Origin: an uncultured Pseudomonadota bacterium
Lineage (GTDB): Bacteria > Pseudomonadota > Gammaproteobacteria > Steroidobacterales > Steroidobacteraceae
Direction: 5' to 3'
Assembly (NCBI GenBank): GCA_903884105.1
Contig: CAISDJ010000121.1
Span: 1-64,000, forward strand
DNA length: 64,000 bases
Shown: positions 28,031 to 40,625 of the stretch, piece by piece
How positions within the stretch are numbered: the stretch's first letter is position 1
Layout of the letters: the number at the start of each line of letters is the position of its first letter
Notes under the pieces: generated by a model
Databases searched by the model: none
Told to the model about the DNA's origin: nothing
Seen by the model: only the letters and a program-made list of their open reading frames with translations
Made by a program: the position numbers and the translations under genes

Positions 28031-28620
28031 TGCAACCCGAGTTGTCGCCTGAACTTGAGCTGGTGATCGTTACGCTGGTCGCCGCCGTCGTGGTTGGTGT
28101 CGTCGGCCGCTGGTTGTACATCTACCTCCGCCGGCGGCAGATGCAACGCCGTTCCGAAGCCACGATCGCATCGATCGCCTATGGCGTGCTGCGCAACGTG
28201 CTCGTTCCGAACGGCATGGGCGGCCAAATCCATCTGCACTATCTCCTCCTTACCGAGCGGGGACTGCTGGTCATCGACGTGGTCGATGCGCCCGGTGCCG
28301 TGTTCGGCGGCGACCAGATGACGGAGTGGACGGCCATCGGCAAGAAGCGTCGATATACCTTCCAGAACCCCCAGCACGCTCTGTACGACCGCATGGCGGC
28401 CGTACAGTCGCTGGCCGGAGAGGTTCCAGTGGAAGGGCGCATCGTGTTCTCGATGCGCAGCGAGTTCCCCAAGGGCAAGCCTCGCTATGTGGTCCGCATC
28501 GACGGATTGCAGGCCGAGTTCACCGTGGTCGATGAGTCACGCATCAGCGCCGCGGCGGCCTTCGCCGATGTGTGGCAGAAGGTCAAGAACAGCTCCGAGC
28601 CAAATCCGCTCGCTGTTTAA
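28030..28620 (+). CDS. Membrane-anchored NERD-domain protein
   Basis: 196 residues from a GTG overlapping the thrC stop by one base. A transmembrane helix at about residues 11-33 (LVIVTLVAAVVVGVVGRWLYIYL) is followed by a NERD (nuclease-related) domain: ASIAYGVLRNVLVPNG, HLHYLLLTERGLLVIDVVDAPGAVFGGDQMTEWT and a central YTFQNPQHALYDRMAAVQSL. NERD domains normally have an acidic-x-Lys motif in the VIEVKN strand; here it reads VIDVVD, so the catalytic lysine is missing. Its place at the end of thrABC is unusual and its function unknown. Confidence 0.8.
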   Translation: MQPELSPELELVIVTLVAAVVVGVVGRWLYIYLRRRQMQRRSEATIASIAYGVLRNVLVPNGMGGQIHLHYLLLTERGLLVIDVVDAPGAVFGGDQMTEWTAIGKKRRYTFQNPQHALYDRMAAVQSLAGEVPVEGRIVFSMRSEFPKGKPRYVVRIDGLQAEFTVVDESRISAAAAFADVWQKVKNSSEPNPLAV

Positions 28621-29411
28621 GGCTGCCAGCGGAAGAGTTCAAGCGCGTTGCGCGTCGTCTGGTCGGCGACCGACTCCACCGACTCCCCCCGAAGCTGAGC
28701 AATTGTTGCGACGATATGCGGCAGAAAGCAGGGCTCGTTCCGGCGGCCCTTCGGTTTCGGCTTCAGGTCGCGGGGCAGCAGGTAAGGCGCGTCGGTTTCG
28801 ACCAGCAGGCGATCCAGTGGCACGAAACGGACCACGTCCTTGAGATGCAGGCCCCGCCGTTCGTCGCAGAGCCACCCCGTGATGCCGATATGCAGGCCGA
28901 GGTCGAGGTAAGCCCTGGCCTCCTCAAGGCCTGCGGTGAAGCAGTGCGCAACGCCACCCGCCAGTCCCGCGACGTAGTCCTTCAGGATCGCGACGAAGGC
29001 CTCATGGGCGTCACGCTGGTGCAGGAAAACCGGCTTCTGCACATCCTCGGCGAGTTCGAGTTGCAGCCTGAATGCGCGTTCCTGGTCGGCGGGTGTCGAG
29101 TAGTCACGGAAGGCGTCGAGGCCGCACTCGCCAACGGCCAGAATTTCAGGCTGGTGCAGTAGCGCGAGCAGGTCCGCGCGGGTTGCGGCGTGGCACTCGC
29201 CGGCATGATGGGGGTGAATGCCCGCCGTGGCGCGCAGCACAGCGGGATGCTGGCGGGCGAGGTGGAGGGCCGCCCGGCTATGCTCGACGGAACTCCCGGT
29301 GACGAGGATGCGGCCGACGCCAGCGGCCGCCGCCCGTTCCATGACCGCCGGGCGGTCTGCATCGAAGCTCTCGTGGGTCAGGTTCAGGCCGATATCGACG
29401 AGTTCGATCAC
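28617..29411 (-). CDS. tatD: TatD-family metal-dependent DNase
   Basis: 264-residue TIM-barrel hydrolase. Metal ligands and conserved blocks are visible: VDIGLNLTHESF, ATAGIHPHHAGE, VGECGLDAFRDYS, VFLHQRDAHEAF, VAHCFTAG and LLVETDAPYLLPRD. TatD proteins are 3'-5' exonucleases/AP-site nucleases implicated in DNA repair. The DIGLNLTHxxF start and the GLHLKD region favour TatD proper over YcfH/YjjV. Convergent with the NERD gene; the stop codons overlap by four bases. Confidence 0.92.
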   Translation of the reverse strand: MIELVDIGLNLTHESFDADRPAVMERAAAAGVGRILVTGSSVEHSRAALHLARQHPAVLRATAGIHPHHAGECHAATRADLLALLHQPEILAVGECGLDAFRDYSTPADQERAFRLQLELAEDVQKPVFLHQRDAHEAFVAILKDYVAGLAGGVAHCFTAGLEEARAYLDLGLHIGITGWLCDERRGLHLKDVVRFVPLDRLLVETDAPYLLPRDLKPKPKGRRNEPCFLPHIVATIAQLRGESVESVADQTTRNALELFRWQP

Positions 29412-29482
29412 GCGCAGGTTCCTTGAGGCATGTACGCAGCATACCTCAGGGAACCTTGCCCTTGAGCTACACTCGGGTTCTC

Positions 29483-32288
<2,806 letters not shown>

Positions 32289-32289
<1 letters not shown>

Positions 32290-33014
32290 TGTTCTCGCAG
32301 CTCTCCCTGTTTGCTCCCGAGGACCGCAGCGATCCATGGCAGGTGCGTGTCAGCCAACGTGCGCGACGCCTGTCCATCCGCATCTATCCGGGAGGCAAGG
32401 TGGAGATCGTCGTGCCACCGCGGGTCCTGCCCATTACGGTTCAGCGCTTCATTGGCCAGCATCGCGAGTGGATCGACCGTCGCGTGACGGAGTGGCGCGC
32501 GACGGTCGCACCGGTGCCGACCCGTCCCGAACAGATTGACCTCAAGGCACTGGGCGCGTGCTATCGCGTTGAATACCGGTCGAGGGCGGGTGCCATGCGG
32601 GTGCGGCAGCGGGAAGACGTCCTGGAGGTGAGCGGTGCTGTCGATTCGCTCAAACACGTGGCCGCCGCGCTCGAGCGTTGGCTGCGCCGCTGCGTGGTTG
32701 AGGCGATGGAAGTCCAGCTCAGGGACCTGGCCATGGAGGGAGGGTTCCATTTTGCCCGGGTGAAGGTGCGCCGCCAGCGGACCCGCTGGGGCAGCTGCTC
32801 GAGCAAGGGGACAGTCAGTCTCAATGTCTGTCTCGCGTTCCTGGACCCGGCGGTGGTGCGTTACCTGCTCGTCCACGAACTGTGCCACACGCGCCACATG
32901 AACCATTCCGCGCGCTTCTGGGCGCTGGTCGAGCAGCACGAACCCGACTACAGGCAACTGGATCGCGGCCTCAATCGGGGCTGGAAAGAGGTGCCCGGCT
33001 GGATTCTGATATAA
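32289..33014 (+). CDS. YgjP/SprT-like zinc metallopeptidase
   Basis: 241 residues; the ATG shares its A with the fadH stop. N-terminal beta-rich domain (VSQRARRLSIRIYPGGKVEIVVPP, FIGQHREWIDRRV) and the characteristic core RTRWGSCSSKGTVSLNVCL followed by the zinc motif HELCHTRHMNHSARFW. This is the DUF45/YgjP domain of the M48-like WLM superfamily. The substrate is unknown; the family is often annotated as M48 or SprT-like protease. It is probably co-transcribed with fadH. Confidence 0.9.
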
Positions 33015-33021
33015 AGCTCGA

Positions 33022-33900
33022 ATGGAGAAATTGCCCGATCCCGTTGATTCCCCTAAGGGAACAGGCCGCACTGGCCCCGACATCAGCAGCGAGCCTGTTT
33101 ATTGGGACCTGGGTGAATCCCGGAGCTACGGCCAGTACCTCGACCTCGACCGGTTGCTGAGTGCGCAGCACCCGTTGTCGTTCCAGCATGACGAGATGCT
33201 CTTCATCATCATCCACCAGGCGAGCGAGCTGTGGATGAAGCTCTGCCTGCACGAGCTGAATGCGGCTCGCGAACATGTTCGGCGCGATGAACTCGGGCCC
33301 GTCTTCAAGATGCTGGAGCGCGTCTCGCGCATCCAGCAGCAGCTGGTGCAGTCCTGGGACGTGCTGGCCAGCATGACGCCCGCCGACTACTCGGCGTTTC
33401 GCAACTACCTCGGCAAGTCGTCAGGATTCCAGTCGTGCCAGTACCGGCTGCTCGAGTTCACGATCGGCAACAAGCGCGCCGAGATGATCGAGGTCTTCCG
33501 CAAGGAGCCTGAGAATTTCGCGGCCCTGCAACGGGCGCTGGCAAGCCCGAGTCTCTATGACGAGGCGTTGCGCCTGCTCAGCCGTCGCGGATTTGAAATA
33601 CCCGCCGACTACCTTGATCGCGACTGGACGCAGCAGTACGTACCGAGCAAGCAGGTTGCAGCGGCCTGGCTCGCGGTGTACCACAGTGTTGACGATCACT
33701 GGGACCTGTATGACCTTGCCGAACGGCTGCTCGACCTCGACCACAAGTTCCAGCTATGGCGCTACAGCCACATGAAGACGGTGGAGCGGATCATCGGCTA
33801 CAAACGGGGCACCGGCGGGACCGGTGGCGTCTCTTATCTCGCCAAGCTCCTCGAACTGCAGTTCTTCCCGGAGCTCTGGTCGATTCGAACCGCGATGTGA
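33022..33900 (+). CDS. kynA: Tryptophan 2,3-dioxygenase
   Basis: 292-residue heme enzyme opening the indole ring of tryptophan to N-formylkynurenine. Conserved: YGQYLDLDRLLSAQHPLSFQHDEMLFIIIHQASELWMKL, SSGFQSCQYRLLEF and the heme-ligand region WRYSHMKTVERIIGYKRGTGGTGGVSYL. Full length with an intact C-terminus (FFPELWSIRTAM). No kynureninase or formamidase gene lies nearby. Its last 57 bases plus one base are duplicated about 7.96 kb downstream, and the accessory island begins right after the stop. Confidence 0.96.
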   Translation: MEKLPDPVDSPKGTGRTGPDISSEPVYWDLGESRSYGQYLDLDRLLSAQHPLSFQHDEMLFIIIHQASELWMKLCLHELNAAREHVRRDELGPVFKMLERVSRIQQQLVQSWDVLASMTPADYSAFRNYLGKSSGFQSCQYRLLEFTIGNKRAEMIEVFRKEPENFAALQRALASPSLYDEALRLLSRRGFEIPADYLDRDWTQQYVPSKQVAAAWLAVYHSVDDHWDLYDLAERLLDLDHKFQLWRYSHMKTVERIIGYKRGTGGTGGVSYLAKLLELQFFPELWSIRTAM

Positions 33901-33901
33901 G
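33844..33901 (+). repeat. Left copy of 58-bp direct repeat (kynA 3' end)
   Basis: Starts AAGCTCCTCGAACTGCAG and ends at the base after the kynA TGA. 57 of 58 bases match 41802-41859; the only difference is T33862 versus C41820. It bounds the accessory island on the left. Confidence 0.9.
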
Positions 33902-33997
33902 GGCGTTTTTGCGCAAATAGAGCCGATTTTCGACTTCGCTGGGAAGATCCTGCTCACATAGTCTTGCTCGTCCCCATTCGTCGCAGGGACGCGAGTC

Positions 33998-34882
33998 ATG
34001 TCGGTCGTCGCCCGTGTGTGGCGACCGCGCGCGCCCCCGTTTCTCGATCCGCCTGGCTACCTCCGCCATCGGCCTGAAGCGACGCTGCTGTATCGACTGG
34101 TCAAGCAGCATTGTCCCGCTTTCCGTGAGCTGCGCGCCGAGGCGGGCCGCGCGCTGCCCGGCTATGTTGCCGAGGAGTTCGACGCCTGCCTCAAGTGCGG
34201 CCGGCTGGAGGAGGGGTTTCTGCGCCTGCGCTGCGAGCAATGCCATGCCGAGAAGCTGGTGGTGTTCAGTTGCAAGAATCGAGGCTTTTGCCCCTCGTGT
34301 GGCGCCCGCCGTATGGCCGAGACCGCCGCACTGCTGGCCGATGCGGTGCTGCCCGAGCAGCCGCTACGACATCGGGACGGCACCACCCACATTGTCCTCA
34401 AGCCACTGCACCTGATCGCTCGCTTGGCGGCACTGGTGCCGCCGCCGCGGATGCATTTGACGCGTTACCACGGTGTCTTTGCTCCGCACAGCAGGTTCCG
34501 GGCAGCGGTGACGTCAGCGCACCGGGGTGCGGGGTCGCCGAAACAGTCTGTGCCCTCTGGTGAGCAAGACAGGCCTGCGGCAACGCGGCACCTGGCGATG
34601 AACTGGGCGCGGCGGCTCAAGCGGGTGTTCGGCACCGAGATCGACACCTGCACCCGCTGCGGCGGCAAGCTGGGCATCCTTGCCAGTATCGAAGAACCCG
34701 CCGTCATTGCGCGCATCCTCGGATGGCAGTCGTCCGAAGGCTCTTCATCGTGCAAGGCAAGGCAGGGCGGGTCTGCGGTGTTTCTTCGTGCCGACGAAGT
34801 ATTGCCAATGGACATAAGGCCGTTTATACGTCCTATCCACGCTGACGCCGGTGCCTCGTGGATCGCGGGCGAGACGGCATGA
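33998..34882 (+). pseudogene. IS91/ISCR-family transposase with internal in-frame deletion
   Basis: 294-residue frame. Residues 1-122 match the N-terminal zinc-binding part of IS91-type rolling-circle transposases (CLKC, then RCEQCHAEKLVVFSCKNRGFCPSCGARRMAETAALLADAVLPEQP; seven cysteines at about 64-101). Directly after PEQPL comes RHRDGTTHIVLKPLHLIARLAALVP, which belongs near the C-terminus of the intact protein, then LTRYHGVFAPHSRFR, WARRLKRVFGTEIDTCTRCGG and EEPAVIARILG. About 190 residues carrying the HUH/tyrosine catalytic region are missing, yet the frame is kept. Beyond about residue 245 the frame runs into the downstream repeat and is not homologous. It cannot be an active transposase. 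Confidence 0.85.
34731..34840 (+). repeat. oriIS-like direct repeat, left copy
   Basis: 110 bases just after the transposase C-terminus. It contains a perfect hairpin CTTCGT-GCCG-ACGAAG and ends CGTTTATACGTCCTATCCAC. It matches 36499-36614 apart from a 5-base AAGGC insertion, a 1-base insertion and one substitution in the right copy. Position (3' of the transposase) and end sequence resemble the replication origin of ISCR elements. Confidence 0.8.
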
Positions 34883-34977
34883 GCTCTGCGCCACGTTTCG
34901 CGACGGCTCTATGGCCGCCGGGTTGTGTCTGCCGGCGCCACTTGCGCGTGACTACAGTTTATTGACGGGAGTTGTTC

Positions 34978-36380
34978 TTGATCGAATCTTCCAAGGGTCG
35001 TTACGGACTCAAATCGAGCTGCCTACGCTTCCCAGAGATCCTCGCGCAGTCGGTAGCGAATATTTCACCCACGCTGACGCCGGTCGTGATCGTGCCGCTG
35101 GTGTTTGCCTCTGCCGGGACGGGAACGTGGCTTGCGTACCTGTTCGCGACGATCGGCATCATGCTGGTGGGAGCGAACATCAATCAGTTTGCCCGCAACT
35201 CCGCGACGCCCGGTTCGCTGTACTCTATGTGTCTCGCGGTCTGGGCGTAAATATGGGCTTCGTGGCGGGCTGGTCATTATTGCTTGCCTACGTCCTGACG
35301 GCCGCTGCGGTGCTGGCGGGTGCCGTTAACTGCGCGCTGCTGCTGTTCTCGCTCCTGCACTGGCAGGTGCCGCCGCTGTTGTTGTTTGCCGTCGGCTGCT
35401 TCGTGGCGTGGCTCGTCGCCTATACCGATGTGCGGCTATCGACTCGCCTGATGCTGCTGCTGGAATTGGTATCGATGGCGCTCATCCTGGTACTTGGCGT
35501 GATCGTCATGCTGCGGGGTGGCGAGGTACTGGACGCGCGCCAGATAACGCTTCGCGGTCTGGATTTCCATGGTCTCAAGGCCGGTCTGGTGCTGGCGATT
35601 TTCAGTTACGTCGGTTTCGAGAGTGCCACCACCCTCGGTGAAGAAGCTCGCAATCCCCTCAAGAGCATTCCCCGCTCCGTGCTGCTATCCGGGCTTATCA
35701 GTGGGCTCTTCTTCATGATGTCGGCTTACATCGCGGTGCTGGGTTTCAAGCACATCAGTGGATCGTTGGCGGACAGCGCGGCGCCTTTCAACGACCTGGC
35801 AGTGAACGTCGGTCTGCCGCTGTTCGGTGTGCTGATCTCGGTCGGCGCTGTGATCAGTCTTTTTGCCTGCACTTTGGCCAGCATTAACGCCGCGGCCCGG
35901 GTGCTGCTTGCAATGAGTCGGCATGGCATCTTTCACAGCCGACTGGCCGGATCCCATGCGCAGAACGACACGCCGCATCACGCGCTAACGCTGGTGTCGC
36001 TGCTGGTGTTTCTGCTGCCGGCAGGCTTGCTCTACGAGGGGCGGGGCGTGTTGGGTGTGTTTAATGACCTGAGCACGATTGCCACCTACGGCTTTCTGAC
36101 GGTGTACGTACTCGTGGCGATAGCGGCACCGCTGTATCTGGCGCAGCGCGGCCAGATGACCGTCAAAAGCCTGGGTTTGGCGCTGCTCGCGCTGCTGTTC
36201 ATGCTGCCGCCGGTGATCGCTACCGTGTATCCAACACCGCTTCCGCCTGCCGATAAGTTTGTCATGTATTTTGGCCTTTACCTGGCCGTTGGGCTTGGCT
36301 GGTATGGCTGGCTGCGGCTGCGTGGCTCCGGGGAGCTGCTGGCGGCGAGTTCGCGCGAGCTGGAGTTGGATCATCCGTAG
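34978..36380 (+). pseudogene. APC-superfamily amino-acid permease, frameshifted
   Basis: The N-terminal part reads from TTG 34978 (GGGAG six bases upstream): IESSKGRYGLKSSCLRFPEILAQSVANISPTLTPVVIVPLVFASAGTGTW, then LFATIGIMLVGANINQFARNSATPGSLY. It then runs into a stop at 35248. The remaining protein continues in another frame as YVSRGLGVNMGFVAGWSLLLAYVL to the C-terminus at 36380, with about ten membrane helices and the FSYVGFESATTLGEEARNPLKSIPRSV signature. Loss of one base near 35225 joins the two halves exactly, so the gene is a recent pseudogene or carries a sequencing error. It lies between the two oriIS-like repeats. Confidence 0.85.
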
Positions 36381-36498
36381 TGACAGCGGCGGCTTGCTCG
36401 GCGCCGTAGTCGTCATGTTGTCGGCATCAATTTGAATTGTTTCAATCGCATAAGGGAGAGTTTCGTGAAGCTTTAGTCGTATCGTGCAATTGTTCGCG

Positions 36499-36614
36499 CG
36501 TCCGAAGGCTCTTCATCGTGCAAGGCAAGGCAAGGCAGGGCGGGTCTGCGGTGTTTCTTCGTGCCGACGAAGTATTGCCAATGGACAGTAAGGCCGTTGA
36601 TACGTCCTATCCAC
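36499..36614 (+). repeat. oriIS-like direct repeat, right copy
   Basis: 116 bases, near-identical to 34731-34840, with no transposase sequence attached. It lies 32 bases before the second TonB receptor gene. The same CTTCGT-GCCG-ACGAAG hairpin is present. Confidence 0.8.
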
Positions 36615-36646
36615 ATTGAAGCAGGGTTTGCTGCCTATACTCCTGC

Positions 36647-39487
36647 ATGACAGTTCGCACCCTCCAGAGCGCCCCTGTGGCGATGCTGATGACCCTTGCC
36701 GCAGGCCTGACGTCGGCAGCAACCCAGAATGCCGCCGATCTCGAAGAGATCGTGGTCATCGGCTCCCGCATCCGCACCAGCCCCTTGCTGCGCGCCCAGC
36801 CGCTCTTCGAGATCGATGCGGAACAGATGGCACGGCAGGGGCTCAGTTCCACGGTCGATGCGCTACAGCGCATCCCGTCCGCTGGCGGTGGGCTGAACTC
36901 GAAGTTCAACAACTCGGGTAACGTCGGCAATCCGCCCGATGGCGGCGGTGTCGGGGCAGGGTCCGCGGAGATCGATCTGCGCTACCTGAGTTCGCGGCGC
37001 GTGCTGGTGCTGGTGGATGGCCTGCGCTGGGTGCCGGGTACCGCAGCCTCGGGCGTTCCGGGCTCGGTGGATCTCAATACGATTCCCACGGCCCTGATCA
37101 GTCGCATGGAGGTGCTGCAGGAAGGGGCCTCGCCGATTTACGGTTCCGACGCCATTGCCGGGGTGGTGAATCTCATCACCAAAAGCCGGCAGAACGGTCT
37201 GATCGCCAACGTGCAGATCGGCCAGACCGACCACGGCGACGGTGCCGCGCAGGACTTCAACGTCTCCTGGGGCGCAGGCACAGACACGACACAGCTCGTG
37301 GTCGGCGGCGGCTACTTCAGGCAAGAACCGATCTTTGCCGGGGACCGGGCCATCAGCCGCTACACGGCGCCGTTTGCCACGTCCTGCCTGCCCGGTGGCT
37401 GTAGCTCGGCGACGCCGCTGGGCCGCTTCCTCGTCAGCGACCCGAATACCGGGAGCAACCTGGACCTCACCTTGAACCAGGCGCTGCAACCGGGCCAACG
37501 TGCAGTGTATGTGCCGGGCGACCCGACCGGAGCGGCCTCCGGCTTCACGGCGTTTACCACCACTGACCGGTTCAACTTCCAGCCCTACAACTATCTCTCC
37601 ACGCCGTTGGAGCGCATCAGTGTGTTTGGGTCGCTGCAGCACACGATCAGCGATGCGGTGCAACTGCGCGTGCGCGCCAGTTACGTACAGCGCCTCTCCG
37701 CCAACCAGGGCGCACCGCTGCCCTTGTTCATCGGTCCGGATGCGGGCAACGGCAATCTGCTGGACACGCTCCACATCGATGCCACCAACCCTTACAACCC
37801 CTTCGGCTTCACGCTGCAGCCGGGCACGTTCTCGTTCCTGGGCCGGCGTCTCATCGAAAACGGGCCGCGCCATTATGCGCAGACCGTCGACACCTGGAAC
37901 CTGACGGGTGTGCTGTCGGGTGAATGGAGAGTGGCGGACAAAGACTGGCACTGGGACGTCAATGCGCTGTATTCGGGCAACCAGGCCCGGCAGGTGTTTA
38001 CGGGTAACGTGAATGCGCTGCGCGTGCAGCAGGCGCTGGGGCCGCTTGCACAGTGCACGGCCCCCTGCGTGCCGCTGAATCTCTTTGGCGGTGCCGGCAC
38101 CATCACGCCGGCGATGCTGGGCTTCGTGGCCTTTACCCAGCGCGATGCGTCCCAGCAGCAGCTGGCGGATGTCTCGGCCAACGTGACCGGCGATCTGCTG
38201 GACCTGCCTGCAGGCCCGCTGGCCTTTGCCGCAGGGCTGGAGCGCCGGCACACGCAAGGGTACTTCCACCCGGACGCCATTGTAGCGGCGGGCTTGTCGG
38301 CCGATATTCCGGCGCAGCCAGCCGAGGGCCAGATCACGGTCACTGAAGCCTACGGGGAACTGCGTCTGCCATTGCTGGCAGACAAGCCCTGGGTCCAGCG
38401 GCTGGAAGCCTCGGTCGCAGCCCGTGTGTTTGATTACTCCACCTCGGGAACCGGTCAGACCTACCAGGCAGGCCTGACCTGGCGGCCACTGCAGGAACTG
38501 CTGGTCCGCGGATCGTATGGACAGGGGTTCCGCAGTCCTTCGATCGGTGAGCTGTTCGGCACGGCGTCGCGCTTTGATCAGGAAATCAGCGACCCCTGCT
38601 CGGGCCTGCTGACCTCCGGGGCCAGTGCGGTCGTTCGCGCCAACTGCACGGCCCGCGGCGTGCCGGGCAATGGTGGCTATACCCAGCTCGGTTCGCAGAT
38701 CGCCGTGATCACCAGCGGCAACCGCAACCTCAAGCCGGAGACCAGTCAGAACCGTACGGTCAGTGCGGCCTGGGAGCCGGCAGCGCTGAAGGGCACTGCG
38801 TGGTCGCGTGATGTGTCGATTGAACTGGCCTATTCCGATATCGCCCTGGACCAGGCCATCCAGGCGCAGAACGGCCAGACCCTGCTGGATCGCTGCGCAC
38901 AGACTGGCGATGCCTTGTCCTGCGCCACGATTACCCGTTCGGCCTCCGGTCAGGTGACGGCCATCGCCAATCCCTTGATCAACATTGGCGGCATCCGTAC
39001 CCGCGCGCTGGACCTCACGCTGAATTGGCGCGCGCCCGAGTCGCAGGCCGGGCAGTTCGCGGTGTTCTGGTCCACCACGCGCTTGCTGGCGTTCAGCGAG
39101 TTCGTGCCCACCTCTGCCGGCCTGGCCACGATCGAACGCGTGGGCAGCGAGCGCGGCAGTCCGGACCAGGCGTTCCCGCAGATGAAATCCAACCTGATTC
39201 TGGATTGGAGCCGGGGCGGTTACGGTGCCACCGTGACCGGTCGCTACCTGTCCGCAGTCCGGGAGGCAGGGAACCCGCAGGCGCTGGGCGCGCGCACGTA
39301 TGTGGATGCACAGTTGCGCGCCACGCCGGCCTTCATCGGCGCCGGCTATGTGGTGGCCCTGGGTATCAACAATCTGTTCAGCGCAGAACCGCCTGGTTGC
39401 GTCACCTGTGCCATGAACAACTTTGACCCGAACGCCTATGACAATCCGGGGCGCTTGCTGTACCTGCGGCTGAGTTACGAGCAGTAG
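36647..39487 (+). CDS. TonB-dependent receptor (island-borne)
   Basis: 946 residues. Signal peptide of about 25 residues ([17 protein letters not shown]), TonB-box-like [12 protein letters not shown], plug domain with [61 protein letters not shown], then a large barrel ending YLRLSYEQ with a terminal aromatic strand. The type with IGSRI and a long loop-rich barrel is common in Caulobacter- and Steroidobacter-like bacteria and often takes up sugars or peptides; the ligand here is not predictable. It is intact, unlike the permease before it, and may be transcribed with the deaminase gene downstream. Confidence 0.92.
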   Translation: MTVRTLQSAPVAMLMTLAAGLTSAATQNAADLEEIVVIGSRIRTSPLLRAQPLFEIDAEQMARQGLSSTVDALQRIPSAGGGLNSKFNNSGNVGNPPDGGGVGAGSAEIDLRYLSSRRVLVLVDGLRWVPGTAASGVPGSVDLNTIPTALISRMEVLQEGASPIYGSDAIAGVVNLITKSRQNGLIANVQIGQTDHGDGAAQDFNVSWGAGTDTTQLVVGGGYFRQEPIFAGDRAISRYTAPFATSCLPGGCSSATPLGRFLVSDPNTGSNLDLTLNQALQPGQRAVYVPGDPTGAASGFTAFTTTDRFNFQPYNYLSTPLERISVFGSLQHTISDAVQLRVRASYVQRLSANQGAPLPLFIGPDAGNGNLLDTLHIDATNPYNPFGFTLQPGTFSFLGRRLIENGPRHYAQTVDTWNLTGVLSGEWRVADKDWHWDVNALYSGNQARQVFTGNVNALRVQQALGPLAQCTAPCVPLNLFGGAGTITPAMLGFVAFTQRDASQQQLADVSANVTGDLLDLPAGPLAFAAGLERRHTQGYFHPDAIVAAGLSADIPAQPAEGQITVTEAYGELRLPLLADKPWVQRLEASVAARVFDYSTSGTGQTYQAGLTWRPLQELLVRGSYGQGFRSPSIGELFGTASRFDQEISDPCSGLLTSGASAVVRANCTARGVPGNGGYTQLGSQIAVITSGNRNLKPETSQNRTVSAAWEPAALKGTAWSRDVSIELAYSDIALDQAIQAQNGQTLLDRCAQTGDALSCATITRSASGQVTAIANPLINIGGIRTRALDLTLNWRAPESQAGQFAVFWSTTRLLAFSEFVPTSAGLATIERVGSERGSPDQAFPQMKSNLILDWSRGGYGATVTGRYLSAVREAGNPQALGARTYVDAQLRATPAFIGAGYVVALGINNLFSAEPPGCVTCAMNNFDPNAYDNPGRLLYLRLSYEQ

Positions 39488-39581
39488 GCAGACGTCTGTT
39501 CACACGCTGCGCTTTCTACCTAATGCCGCGGCAGCACAGTGAGGCCACACTGCAGGCGGTTTCCCTCACGCGAGCCTGAAG

Positions 39582-40034
39582 ATGGATGCATTCCTGCAAG
39601 CCGCCCTTGCCGAGGCAAGGCAGAGCCTCGCTGAAGGCGGCATTCCGATCGGGTCGGTGTTGGTGCACGACGGCGTCATCATCGGGCGCGGCCACAATCG
39701 GCGCCTTCAACAGGGCAGCGTGGTGTTGCACGCTGAACTGGACGCACTGGAGAATGCCGGGCGTCGTGCGGCACAGCTGTATCGACAGTGCGTGCTCTAC
39801 ACGACCTTGTCGCCGTGTGCGATGTGCTCGGGTGCGATCCTGCTGTATCGCGTCCCCCGCGTGGTGATCGGCGAAAACACGACGTTCACGGGTGAAGAGG
39901 TGCTCTTGCTTTCGCGTGGGGTTCAGCTGCAGGTGCTGCAGGATCCCGAATGCATAGGGCTGATGCGCGGCTTCATCGCGGCGCGAGCCGAGGTGTGGAA
40001 CGAGGATATCGGCGCATCCCCCTGTCAGAGGTGA
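39582..40034 (+). CDS. Cytosine deaminase-like nucleobase deaminase (yeast FCY1 type)
   Basis: 150 residues of the cytidine deaminase-like fold. Zinc site: HAELDALENAG (His and catalytic Glu) and SPCAMCSGAILLY (two cysteines). The rest (GGIPIGSVLVHDGVIIGRGHNRRLQQGS, VVIGENTTFTGEEVLLLSRGV, DPECIGLMRGFIA, EVWNEDIG) follows the small fungal-type cytosine deaminase rather than TadA or the large amidohydrolase CodA. The likely reaction is cytosine to uracil plus ammonia. It lies 94 bases after the TonB receptor inside the island. Guanine deaminase-like specificity cannot be excluded. Confidence 0.85.
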   Translation: MDAFLQAALAEARQSLAEGGIPIGSVLVHDGVIIGRGHNRRLQQGSVVLHAELDALENAGRRAAQLYRQCVLYTTLSPCAMCSGAILLYRVPRVVIGENTTFTGEEVLLLSRGVQLQVLQDPECIGLMRGFIAARAEVWNEDIGASPCQR

Positions 40035-40037
40035 TTC

Positions 40038-40410
40038 ATGCGACAACGGTTCAGTACGCGCTTTCCCTGGCTCCTTGTTCTGGTGCCAGGGATTTCCGGG
40101 CTGCAGGTCGCGGCTGCCGCCGCGACGGTTGACGTGCGTGTTGCGCTGAATGCCTGTCAGGGCCTGGTCGAGGAGCACCTGGCCGGCGTGATGCGCAGCG
40201 CCAGGCTTGTCGCGCGGACCCGTGAAGCCAAGACGGCTCGCTGGCAAATGGCCAAGCCTCTGCTCGATGCGTTTTCCGCGGATCTGGGTACCGATGCAAC
40301 GGTGTTCTAAGCGCTACCGGACGGGACCTATTACGCCACCAAAAGCGGTACGGTCACCGATCAGAATCCGAAGGACCGCCCTTACTTCGCTGCGCTGATG
40401 GCAGGCCCCG
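40038..40410 (+). pseudogene. Broken Cache-type sensor gene
   Basis: From the ATG at 40038 a signal-peptide-like start (FPWLLVLVPGISGLQVAAAAA) is followed by helical sequence to DLGTDATVF, where a TAA at 40308 interrupts. In the same frame the next residues are ALPDGTYYATKSGTVTDQNPKDRPYFAALMAG, the characteristic ligand-binding end of periplasmic Cache sensor domains. After MAG the similarity ends. So the gene has both a nonsense codon and a lost 3' part. Intact relatives would be sensor kinases, chemoreceptors or stand-alone sensors. Confidence 0.65.
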
Positions 40411-40625
40411 TGGCAACGACCGGCAATGCGCGAATATCCCTCAATGGCTTGAGGCACTTGAGTCGGTACATAAACTCGCCAAAAGCGATAACAAACGAGA
40501 GACCACCGCCAGTGACTCGATGCCGTCGAGCACGTATATTCTGCGTCACACCGAGCAGGCACGGACAATACCGGCCCTCCGGCGAATCCCCGCAGACGAT
40601 CCGATTGATTTCAGGAGCACTCACC

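Noticed and set aside
33960-33997. CGTCCC/GGGACG hairpin as an ISCR terIS
   Set aside because: A hairpin exists just upstream of the transposase start, but I cannot match it to a known terIS sequence; only noted under the island.
34836-35085. About 16-base match (CACGCTGACGCCGGT) after the left oriIS-like repeat and inside the permease
   Set aside because: Short, in GC-rich coding sequence, and not associated with any other boundary; could be coincidence or microhomology.
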